From: Draconibacterium orientale
GTDB taxonomy: Bacteria; Bacteroidota; Bacteroidia; Bacteroidales; JAADGE01
Assembly (NCBI GenBank): GCA_020718265.1
Contig: DYSM01000208.1
Coordinates: 1 to 5,403, forward strand
Length of the DNA stretch: 5,403 bases
Direction: 5' to 3'
Part shown: piece by piece, positions 1 to 5,403 of the stretch
Layout: every line of letters starts with the position of its first letter
How positions within the stretch are numbered: the first letter of the stretch is position 1
Position numbers and translations under genes: made by a program
Notes under the pieces: model-generated
What the model was told of the DNA's origin: nothing
The model's database searches: none
The model's input: the letters and a program-made list of their open reading frames with translations, nothing else

Positions 1-78
1 CGAAATTTCGTTCCGAATGTTTTTGGAAATTTTGTAGAAATTCAATCGAAATCAACTACAAAAAAAACAACTGAATGA
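1..78 (+). CDS. Possible 3' end of an unrecognised gene (partial)
   Basis: Frame 1 is open from the window edge to a TGA at 76-78, giving 25 residues that end ...SKSTTKKTTE. The codons look plausible for this genome and the Lys/Thr-rich polar end resembles a normal C-terminus. The gene would be convergent with rnz. The fragment is too short to assign a family, and a second frame is also open over the same stretch to 74, so chance is a real alternative. The proposed stop falls inside the first unit of the repeat array at 74-117. Confidence 0.35.
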   Translation, partial: RNFVPNVFGNFVEIQSKSTTKKTTE

Positions 79-141
79 CTACTTTTTGACCATTGAATGA
101 CTATTAAATGACAAAACGTTCGTTTGAAAAAATGACTACAA
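74..141. repeat. Short tandem array, 11-base period, core AATGACTA
   Basis: Four consecutive 11-base units start at 74, 85, 96 and 107: AATGACTACTT, TTTGACCATTG, AATGACTATTA and AATGACAAAAC. All four keep TGAC at the same position (76, 87, 98 and 109). A fifth core, AATGACTA, lies at 131-138, 24 bases after the fourth. The array sits in the gap beyond the rnz stop, possibly overlapping the end of a plus-strand gene. An 11-base period is close to one helical turn, so it could be a stacked protein-binding site, but it could equally be a decayed minisatellite. The rest of the gap up to 211 is AT-rich, with no convincing gene or terminator. Confidence 0.55.
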
Positions 142-211
142 CATACATGAAATCAAATATTTAAACGTTTTCTTACAAGCACTATTTAATATTTCATATT
201 TCGAAATTTGC

Positions 212-1123
212 TTACTTTCCGATTACAAATTTATCGCCGTCTTTTACTGCAAATGTATTTTCAAAAACTTTTCGCGCTTCGGCTTCCATACCGTCGTTAT
301 TTTTGTATCTGCTCGAAAAATGCCCGATAATGAGTTTGCCGACATTTGCAGCTTTTGCAATTTTCGCAGCTTGTTCGGCGGTAGAATGCCCCGTGGATTT
401 TGCAAGTTTTTCGTCTTTTGCGGTAAAAGTGGCTTCGTGGTACAGCAAATCTACATCTTTTAATATCGGAATAATAGATTCAAGATACTGAGTGTCCGAA
501 CAATACGCATACGAAACCGGCGTCTGACCGGGAATTGTAAGTTCGGAATTCGGAATAATTTCTCCGGATTCTAAAACCAAATCGGAACCGTTTTTTATCG
601 AGACAATTTCCTTTACATTCAAATTATACTTTACAATTGCATCTTTTCGGATATTGACTTGCTTTGGCTTTTCTTTAAACAAAAATCCGCAACAAGGCAA
701 ACGATGTTTGAGCGGAAACGAAGTTACCGAGAACGTATTTGAATCCAATATAACTTGCGGTTCCTTGAAATTCAACGGATTAAATACAATTTCATAAGCA
801 ATTTCGTGCATGTACAAAACGGCATCGAGCATTGGTTTCAGGCGCGCATCGGCATAAATATTTAGTGCTTGTTTGCGCCCGAGCAACGAAAACGTTGAAA
901 GCAGTCCGAACAATCCAAAAAAATGGTCGCCGTGCAAATGACTGATAAACACGTGATTAAGGTGCATGAATTTTACGCCTTCTGTCCGAAGTCGAATTTG
1001 TGTACCTTCGGAACAATCAATCAAAAAAAAACGCTCATGTATGTTGAGTACATGCGCGCTTGCAAATCTTTTTATGGTCGGAATTGCGGAATTACTGCCT
1101 AAAACGGTGAGAGTAAATGCCAT
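212..1123 (-). CDS. rnz: Ribonuclease Z (tRNA 3' endonuclease)
   Basis: This is a cytosolic metallo-beta-lactamase-fold endonuclease that cuts tRNA precursors just 3' of the discriminator base, preparing them for CCA addition. At 303 residues it is the usual length of the bacterial short form. The zinc-binding set is complete: HLHGDH at residues 62-67, His140 in LKHR, Asp210 in YCSDT, and His268 in GHFSSRY. The HEATF (229-233) and GHST (245-248) motifs are also present. Residues about 151-195 form the flexible arm (exosite) that grips the tRNA elbow; it is of the lysine-rich type and lacks an obvious Gly-Pro-rich motif. The start is well placed, because MAFTLTVLGS begins the first beta strand. 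The ATG lies 3 bases after the stop of the STAS gene with no Shine-Dalgarno sequence, so translation is probably coupled and the two share an mRNA. No truncation or missing catalytic residue is seen. Confidence 0.96.
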   Translation of the reverse strand: MAFTLTVLGSNSAIPTIKRFASAHVLNIHERFFLIDCSEGTQIRLRTEGVKFMHLNHVFISHLHGDHFFGLFGLLSTFSLLGRKQALNIYADARLKPMLDAVLYMHEIAYEIVFNPLNFKEPQVILDSNTFSVTSFPLKHRLPCCGFLFKEKPKQVNIRKDAIVKYNLNVKEIVSIKNGSDLVLESGEIIPNSELTIPGQTPVSYAYCSDTQYLESIIPILKDVDLLYHEATFTAKDEKLAKSTGHSTAEQAAKIAKAANVGKLIIGHFSSRYKNNDGMEAEARKVFENTFAVKDGDKFVIGK

Positions 1124-1126
1124 GAA

Positions 1127-1486
1127 TTAGGCTTCCGTCATCGTGTTTATCTCATCGGCTGCCTGATCCAACGTGCCTGTAATTGTCAGGACTGAATCCA
1201 ATTGCGAAATTGAGATAAGACGTTCGACAGAATCTTGTAAGCCGGTAAGAACAAAACTTCCTTTTGCATTTTTGCACAAACGGTTTGCAACTAAAATGGA
1301 ACTAAGCCCCGATGAGTCGCAATATTCGGTTTTGCTGAGGTCGATAACCATGTTTCGCTCACCGTTGCCGGCAATCATCACTAACTCCGATTTGAATGAC
1401 GGGGCAATTGATGTGTCTAATTTTTTTGCGTAAACAGAAATCAAAGTATAATTGTCTTTTTTAGTAATCTCGAAATTCTTTTCCAT
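1127..1486 (-). CDS. STAS-domain protein, anti-sigma factor antagonist type
   Basis: This is a 119-residue single STAS domain related to SpoIIAA/RsbV. These proteins bind a partner-switching anti-sigma kinase and are turned off by its phosphorylation. The hallmark is DSSGLSSIL at residues 57-65; Ser58 sits where SpoIIAA is phosphorylated. The preceding strand NMVIDLSKTEYC (45-56) and the later GSFVLTGLQDSVERL (76-90) fit the fold. There is no signal peptide or membrane segment, so it should be cytosolic. The open frame extends upstream to 1549, but that extension adds a hydrophobic stretch encoded partly inside the rpsA terminator, so I chose the ATG at 1484-1486 (MEKNFEITKK). rnz follows after 3 bases. 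No kinase or sigma factor is in the window, so the partner is unknown. A role tied to translation or tRNA processing is only inferred from position. Confidence 0.87.
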   Translation of the reverse strand: MEKNFEITKKDNYTLISVYAKKLDTSIAPSFKSELVMIAGNGERNMVIDLSKTEYCDSSGLSSILVANRLCKNAKGSFVLTGLQDSVERLISISQLDSVLTITGTLDQAADEINTMTEA

Positions 1487-1518
1487 CCTTGGATATTTTT
1501 GTAATGTGAATACGTGCA

Positions 1519-1549
1519 CTAAGATAAATAAAAAGAACGAGAAACACAA
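1519..1549 (-). promoter_or_regulatory. Weak candidate promoter for the STAS-rnz pair
   Basis: Reading the minus strand, TATCTTAG at 1526-1519 differs from the Bacteroidota -7 consensus TAnnTTTG at one base. TTG at 1549-1547 lies 20 bases upstream, a suitable -33 spacing. That TTG falls in the loop of the rpsA terminator. It would give a leader of roughly 25-30 bases. If it is not real, the pair would depend on read-through from rpsA. Confidence 0.28.
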
Positions 1550-1565
1550 GTCTCTCGCTCTTTTT
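1530..1565 (-). terminator. Intrinsic terminator after rpsA
   Basis: The minus strand carries a 16-pair stem, AAAAAGAGCGAGAGAC and GTTTCTCGTTCTTTTT, around a TTGT tetraloop. It has 14 Watson-Crick pairs and two G-U pairs. The 3' arm ends in a T run and the following sequence stays T-rich. It begins 8 bases after the rpsA stop codon. The plus strand is also followed by T residues, so it could stop transcription both ways. It separates rpsA from the STAS-rnz pair. Confidence 0.85.
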
Positions 1566-1573
1566 TATTGACT

Positions 1574-3394
1574 TTATTTACGTTTTTGGTCTTCTTCCAA
1601 TTTTGATTTCAATTCTGCAAGGTCAGAAATATCACCGAGCGTGGTGCGTTCCATGTCTTGAGAATTTGATTTGGATGAAGTTGTGGTTGCACGTTTTTTT
1701 GCTTTTTCTTTGTAAGTGCGCAAGTGCGAAACCATGATTTTTTTGGCTTCTTTCGAGAAATCAATTACAACGAAAGGCATTTTTTCTTCTTCAACGGCAA
1801 CTGTTCCGTCTTCTTTATCTAAATGCGATGTCATGCAAACGCCTTCAACGCCGTAAGGTAAAGCAATGATAGATTCTTTATCGCCTTTGCTGATAACGGT
1901 TCCTTCATGCTCGCTTCCGATAGCGAAAAGTGTTTCAAATACGTCCCACGGATTTTCTTCTAATTGTTTGTGTCCGAGGCTCAAACGACGTGTTTCTTTG
2001 TCGATTTCCAACACAACAACTTCGATGACTTCTCCGATTTGCGTAAATTCAGCAGGATGTTTCACTTTTTTGGTCCAAGAAAGGTCTGAAATGTGAACCA
2101 AACCGTCCACGCCTTCTTCCATTTCTACGAAAATACCAAAATTTGTGAAATTGCGAACTTTAGCCGTGTGTTTTGAATCTACGGCATATTTTTTCTCAAT
2201 TTTTTCCCACGGATCAGCTTTTAATTGTTTCACGCCCAAGGACATTTTGCGCTCATCGCGGTCAAGTGTCAATATTTGAGCTTCAACTTCGTCACCGACT
2301 TTGAAGAATTCTTGCGCGCTGCGCAAATGTTGCGACCACGACATTTCTGAAACGTGAATCAAACCTTCAACGCCGGGTTTAATTTCGATAAACGCGCCGT
2401 AATCAGCCAATACAACAACTTTACCTTTCACAGTGTCTCCAACAGAGAGTCCTGTGCTGAGCGAATCCCACGGATGTGGTTGTAATTGTTTGAGTCCGAG
2501 AGCGATACGTTTTTTATCTTCATCGAAATCCAAAATAACAACGTTGAGTTTTTCATCCAAATGAACAACTTCTTCCGGGTGGTTTACGCGACCCCATGAC
2601 AAGTCTGTAATGTGGATAAGTCCGTCCACGCCGCCAAGGTCAATGAATACGCCGTAGGTTGTAATGTTTTTAACAATACCTTCGAGTACTTGTCCTTTTT
2701 CAAGTTGTTCGATAATTTTTTTCTTTTGTTCTTCCAATTCTGCTTCAATAAGCGCTTTGTGAGAAACAACGACGTTTTTAAATTCTTGATTAATTTTCAC
2801 AACCTTGAATTCCATCGTTTTTCCGACGAACGCATCGTAATCACGAATCGGTTTTACGTCAATTTGCGAGCCGGGCAAGAATGCTTCAATTCCGAAAACA
2901 TCTACAATCATACCACCTTTTGTACGGCATTTGATGTAACCTTTTATGATTTCTTCGCCTTCCAGAGCGGTGTTCACGCGTTCCCATGAGCGGAGTGTGC
3001 GTGCGCGTTTGTGTGAAAGGATTAATTGTCCGCTGCGGTCTTCTTGGCTTTCAATGTAAACCTCAACTTTGTCGCCGATTGCTAATTCCGGGTTGTAGCG
3101 GAATTCGTTCAAACTCACTACGCCTTCGGATTTGTAACCGATGTTTACCACAACTTCGCGGCTGGTCATCGCAATTACAGTTCCGTCAATCACTTCACGT
3201 TCTTGAATTGTAGAAAGTGTTTGTCCGTAAATTTTTTCTAATTCTGTGCGTATTTCAGCATTGTAAGCTTCTGCTTTTTTGGTAGTTACACCCCAATCGA
3301 AATCCATCGAAGATGCGTTGTGGTGCGTTTTTTTTTCGTTTGTTTGTTTTTCTTGAACTTCGTTCAACTCTTGTTCATTTAAAATTTCACTCAT
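1574..3394 (-). CDS. rpsA: 30S ribosomal protein S1
   Basis: Ribosomal protein bS1 binds A/U-rich mRNA leaders and unfolds mRNA on the 30S subunit. The 606 residues hold six S1 (OB-fold) repeats at about 67-131, 148-213, 234-303, 319-390, 404-477 and 494-558. Repeats 3-5 carry the strongest signature, such as YGVFIDLGGVDGLIHITDLSW, YGAFIEIKPGVEGLIHVSEMSW and FGIFVEMEEGVDGLVHISDLSW (quoted from 247, 332 and 419). Repeats 1 and 2 are divergent, as expected for the part that docks on S2. Repeat 6 lacks the usual FVE/GLVHISDLSW wording. The acidic N-terminal extension with DFDW at 31-34, and the charged tail ending TLGDISDLAELKSKLEED, match my recollection of Bacteroidota S1. The start at 3394 puts A at -3 and -6 with no Shine-Dalgarno sequence. 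It appears monocistronic: its own promoter lies upstream and a terminator follows directly. Confidence 0.97.
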   Translation of the reverse strand: MSEILNEQELNEVQEKQTNEKKTHHNASSMDFDWGVTTKKAEAYNAEIRTELEKIYGQTLSTIQEREVIDGTVIAMTSREVVVNIGYKSEGVVSLNEFRYNPELAIGDKVEVYIESQEDRSGQLILSHKRARTLRSWERVNTALEGEEIIKGYIKCRTKGGMIVDVFGIEAFLPGSQIDVKPIRDYDAFVGKTMEFKVVKINQEFKNVVVSHKALIEAELEEQKKKIIEQLEKGQVLEGIVKNITTYGVFIDLGGVDGLIHITDLSWGRVNHPEEVVHLDEKLNVVILDFDEDKKRIALGLKQLQPHPWDSLSTGLSVGDTVKGKVVVLADYGAFIEIKPGVEGLIHVSEMSWSQHLRSAQEFFKVGDEVEAQILTLDRDERKMSLGVKQLKADPWEKIEKKYAVDSKHTAKVRNFTNFGIFVEMEEGVDGLVHISDLSWTKKVKHPAEFTQIGEVIEVVVLEIDKETRRLSLGHKQLEENPWDVFETLFAIGSEHEGTVISKGDKESIIALPYGVEGVCMTSHLDKEDGTVAVEEEKMPFVVIDFSKEAKKIMVSHLRTYKEKAKKRATTTSSKSNSQDMERTTLGDISDLAELKSKLEEDQKRK

Positions 3395-3465
3395 GATTTT
3401 GATTAATAAAAATTTAATTAATTAGACATTATGTTGTGCTAAAAAAAAATAACGATGCAAAAATA
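3395..3465 (-). promoter_or_regulatory. rpsA promoter and A/U-rich leader
   Basis: The minus strand reads TATTTTTG at 3465-3458, a perfect match to the Bacteroidota -7 element TAnnTTTG. The -33 region is degenerate: ATG instead of TTG about 20 bases upstream at 3488-3486. Transcription would start near 3452, leaving a leader of about 57 bases that is almost pure A/T with no Shine-Dalgarno sequence. Such a leader suits S1-dependent initiation. Autogenous control by S1 is known in Escherichia coli; here it is only a possibility. Confidence 0.6.
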
Positions 3466-3565
3466 TTACTTTTTTTTGTTTAAAGCATTATTTTTCAGAA
3501 TTTTTCATAAAATTATTATGTCCGATTGACAAAAGCTTGTTCGATACACTTGGAACTGTTTTTGG

Positions 3566-3898
3566 TTACAAATCGGCGTATTTTGCAACGACTTCGGAAA
3601 CCGTAAACGTTTGGTCGAGTATTGTGTATGGAATTTTGCCTTCTTCCAAACTTTCAGTCATGTGCGGACCAACTTTTCTGACGTAAAACATGTCTATATC
3701 TTTCAGTATATCAATAATATCGTCGTGCGAATGATTTTCGGTATGTCCGTGCGCGTGCGGCTCGTGGGTGTGCGTATTTTTGCGATATTCTGTTTGTATT
3801 ACGTTTCGATTTTCAATCGTAAACACAACAAATTCAGATGCTTGTCCTGTACGTTCGGCAACATTCTTACGGTCGTTTGTGGGTATTGCAATTTTCAT
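3566..3898 (-). CDS. NifX/NifB-family protein with histidine-rich loop
   Basis: This is a 110-residue protein of the dinitrogenase iron-molybdenum cofactor (NifX/NifB C-terminal) family. The start MKIAIPTNDRKNVAERTGQA and the later FYVRKVGPHM (71-80) match the ribonuclease-H-like fold of these small cluster-binding proteins. A loop at residues 43-58 carries seven histidines (H43, 45, 48, 50, 52, 56 and 58) and is followed by DDIIDILKDID, as in other His-rich members. There is no cysteine, so any metal would be held by His/Asp/Glu. The open frame extends upstream to 4027 but crosses the promoter and overlaps the divergent gene, so the ATG at 3896-3898 is preferred. No nif genes are nearby, so a role in nitrogen fixation is not supported; metal or Fe-S cluster handling is more likely. 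It is divergent from an MFS transporter. No clear terminator follows, and rpsA starts 171 bases downstream. Confidence 0.85.
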   Translation of the reverse strand: MKIAIPTNDRKNVAERTGQASEFVVFTIENRNVIQTEYRKNTHTHEPHAHGHTENHSHDDIIDILKDIDMFYVRKVGPHMTESLEEGKIPYTILDQTFTVSEVVAKYADL

Positions 3899-3917
3899 AA
3901 CACTAAATTTTTTTTTG

Positions 3918-3949
3918 CAAAAATAATGTTTTTTTTTAATTCGGACAAA
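3918..3949 (-). promoter_or_regulatory. Promoter of the NifX-like gene
   Basis: The minus strand has TTTG at 3949-3946, a 20-base spacer, then TATTTTTG at 3925-3918. This is a full match to the Bacteroidota -33/-7 consensus. Transcription would begin near 3912, giving a very short leader before the ATG at 3898. It also argues against the longer upstream reading frame. Confidence 0.72.
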
Positions 3950-3953
3950 TCTT

Positions 3954-3985
3954 ATGGCACTAAGCCGAAATTTGATATAGTTTTG
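3954..3985 (+). promoter_or_regulatory. Promoter of the MFS transporter gene
   Basis: TAGTTTTG at 3978-3985 fits the -7 consensus TAnnTTTG on the plus strand. The -33 region is poor: ATGG at 3954-3957, 20 bases upstream, in place of TTTG. The predicted start near 3990 leaves only about 13 bases before the ATG at 4003. The element lies back to back with the NifX-like promoter. Confidence 0.55.
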
Positions 3986-4002
3986 CAGCTCAAAATTTAA
4001 AC

Positions 4003-5346
4003 ATGTTTTCTTTACAAAAATTATCAAAATCCAGACTTTTTACACTTGCCCAAATACTTTTTTCAGGAGTACAACAAACACCTGAAAAACAAACATTTAG
4101 ACATCATTTTTGGTATTCCGTTCTCGAAGGCGTTTTTTTAGGTGTTTTTGCGCTGAATGAATTTGTATTACTTAAAGCGTTGAAAGGTAATGAGATGCAA
4201 GTCGGATATTTGTTTCAATTCGGAGCAATGGTTTTGCTGGCTTCGTCTGTTTTAAACGAATTGCTGCGCAGAGCGAAAAACAAACGAAAAACAGTGATTT
4301 GGGCAGCCGTCATTACGCGAAGTCCGCTGTTGTTTGTGGCATTTTTTCCGTCGTTTATCGGCTCTGAAAACACGCTTATTTGGACTCAACTTTTCTTGCT
4401 CATATTTTTGATTTTCAGCTTTACGAATCCGCTTATCATGCCGATAATCAACGCGTTATTGAAACAAAACTATCGACATGAAAACTACGGAACTTACTAT
4501 GGATATGCTTCCGCAGCAAGCAAAATTGTAATGCTTATCGTAACCTTCGGAACAGGTGCACTCTTTGATATTCAACCACTTGCGTATCATTATGTGTATC
4601 CGTTTCTGGCAGTAATCGGAGTTTGGTCGGTTTATATTTTAATGAAAATTCCGTACGAAGAACCACAAAAATCTGATTTCGTTCCGCGACTTTGGCAGTC
4701 CGTTCGAGATTCGTTCGGGCGTATGGTTCTGATAATGAAGCGAAACCGCGCATTTTTTGACTTTCAGGCAGGCTTCATGTTTTACGGCATGGCTTGGTTG
4801 ATGTGTGTTACAGTGATTGCAATATTTTTAGAGAAATCATTACACTTAAGCTATTCGGGCATTGCATTTTACAGAAATTATCATACGCTTTTGACTATAG
4901 GAATTACGCCTTTTTTAGGTAAACTTTTGGGCAGAATTGACCCTCGAAAATTTGGAATCTACACCTTTTTAACAATGTTGCTTTATTTGGTTTTTATGTT
5001 TTTAACCGATTTTTTTCGATTCAAAACGAATCTTATGGGCATTGAAATATATTGGATGATGTTGATTGCCAACACGTTTTACGGATTTTTCGGCGCGCTC
5101 ATGGGTTTACTTTGGAATATCGGTTCGGCTTATTTTGCAAAAGAGCACGAGATTGCCGATTATCAGGCTGTGCACTTGACGTTTACGGGTATTCGAGGTG
5201 CTGCCGCGCCTCTGATTGGCGTGTGGTTACTTCAATTTATTGGGTTTCGGGGTGTATTTTTAGCAGGAGTTACAAGCCTTTCCATCGCAATTTTGATTCA
5301 ATATTTATCCATAAAAAAAAGAAAATTGAACGGAATTTTGAATTAA
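4003..5346 (+). CDS. MFS transporter, substrate unknown
   Basis: This is an inner-membrane protein of 447 residues with about 12 hydrophobic helices, at roughly 36-58, 67-86, 96-117, 125-150, 165-187, 197-215, 252-275, 284-308, 317-336, 347-372, 393-413 and 416-435. The two sets of six are split by a charged central loop (216-250), the major facilitator layout. Basic patches after helix 2 (LLRRAKNKRK, 87-96) and near helix 8-9 (GKLLGRIDPRKFG) resemble the short cytosolic MFS loops. YYGYASAASK (165-174) and VHLTFTGIRGAAAPLIG (390-406) look like family-specific motifs, but I cannot link them to a substrate. A polar 35-residue N-terminus precedes helix 1, with no cleavable signal peptide. The start at 4003 is the first in-frame Met, just after a promoter. 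It diverges from the His-rich NifX-like gene; a metal-related role is conceivable but unsupported by motifs. Confidence 0.85.
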   Translation: MFSLQKLSKSRLFTLAQILFSGVQQTPEKQTFRHHFWYSVLEGVFLGVFALNEFVLLKALKGNEMQVGYLFQFGAMVLLASSVLNELLRRAKNKRKTVIWAAVITRSPLLFVAFFPSFIGSENTLIWTQLFLLIFLIFSFTNPLIMPIINALLKQNYRHENYGTYYGYASAASKIVMLIVTFGTGALFDIQPLAYHYVYPFLAVIGVWSVYILMKIPYEEPQKSDFVPRLWQSVRDSFGRMVLIMKRNRAFFDFQAGFMFYGMAWLMCVTVIAIFLEKSLHLSYSGIAFYRNYHTLLTIGITPFLGKLLGRIDPRKFGIYTFLTMLLYLVFMFLTDFFRFKTNLMGIEIYWMMLIANTFYGFFGALMGLLWNIGSAYFAKEHEIADYQAVHLTFTGIRGAAAPLIGVWLLQFIGFRGVFLAGVTSLSIAILIQYLSIKKRKLNGILN

Positions 5347-5364
5347 ATTATGAGTTCAGTATAA

Positions 5365-5394
5365 AAAGTCATAAAGTTGAAAGTTTGTAAAGTT
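5365..5394 (+). repeat. Short AAAGTT direct repeats
   Basis: Four near copies start at 5365 (AAAGTC), 5373 (AAAGTTG), 5380 (AAAGTTTG) and 5389 (AAAGTT), spaced 8, 7 and 9 bases. They lie just beyond the MFS stop codon at the window edge. Similar AAAGTT runs are, from memory, common between genes in Bacteroidota. No hairpin terminator is visible here. Confidence 0.5.
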
Positions 5395-5403
5395 AAATTG
5401 CTG

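Noticed and set aside
1..10. Perfect palindrome CGAAATTTCG at the window edge
   Set aside because: It is short, AT-rich and inside a possible coding frame; a related ATTTCGAAAT at 198-207 is also expected by chance in this composition.
112..126. Small hairpin AAAC-GTTC-GTTT as an rnz terminator
   Set aside because: The stem is only four pairs with a mismatch beyond it and no T run on the minus strand.
147..197. Inverted repeat ATGAAAT / ATTTCAT
   Set aside because: Seven A/T-rich pairs across a 37-base gap would not form a stable structure.
1487..1549. N-terminal hydrophobic extension of the STAS protein, possibly a membrane anchor
   Set aside because: It is encoded partly within the rpsA terminator, and the STAS fold begins right after the internal Met at 1484-1486.
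1866..3213. Several plus-strand open frames of 75-125 codons opposite rpsA
   Set aside because: They lie antisense to a clear six-domain S1 gene, have Phe- and Cys-rich compositions typical of reverse-strand reading, and have no promoter or family resemblance.
3525..3545. Near-palindrome ACAAAAGCTTGT after the NifX-like gene as a terminator
   Set aside because: The arms pair poorly and no T run follows on the minus strand.
3611..4000. 129-codon plus-strand open frame opposite the NifX-like gene
   Set aside because: It is antisense to a recognisable protein, runs through both divergent promoters and ends just before the MFS start; its Phe/Val-rich sequence looks like a shadow.
3899..4027. 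N-terminal extension of the NifX-like protein by 43 residues
   Set aside because: It would cross a full-consensus promoter and overlap the MFS coding start; family homology begins at MKIAIPTND.

Overview
The window reads as ordinary chromosomal DNA from a member of the Bacteroidota (Bacteroidetes). It is AT-rich. Start codons have no Shine-Dalgarno sequence and are preceded by A/T-rich leaders. Three gene starts are preceded by the phylum's typical -7 element TAnnTTTG. The ribosomal protein S1, RNase Z and NifX-like proteins also look Bacteroidota-like. I cannot place it below phylum with confidence; Bacteroidales is a guess.

Layout, left to right. Positions 1-78 may be the 3' end of an unrecognised plus-strand gene. 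Positions 79-211 are intergenic and include a short tandem array with an 11-base period. Then come three minus-strand genes, transcribed right to left: rpsA (30S ribosomal protein S1, six S1 domains), a strong hairpin terminator, a 119-residue STAS-domain protein (anti-sigma-factor-antagonist type), and rnz (RNase Z, tRNA 3'-end processing). The STAS gene and rnz are 3 bases apart and almost certainly co-transcribed. Upstream of rpsA lies another minus-strand gene, a 110-residue NifX/NifB-type protein with a histidine-rich loop. It is divergent from a plus-strand 12-helix MFS transporter, and the 104-base gap between them holds a promoter for each. The last 57 bases hold a short AAAGTT-type direct repeat.

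Functionally the left half is translation machinery (S1 for mRNA recruitment, RNase Z for tRNA maturation) with a STAS switch protein between the two. The right half is a small putative metal-binding protein and a transporter of unknown substrate; a link between these two rests only on position.

I found no mobile element, CRISPR array, RNA gene, toxin-antitoxin pair or obviously new system. The points worth a second look are the 11-base-period repeat, the STAS-rnz coupling, the Cys-free His-rich NifX-like protein, and a terminator that may overlap the next promoter.
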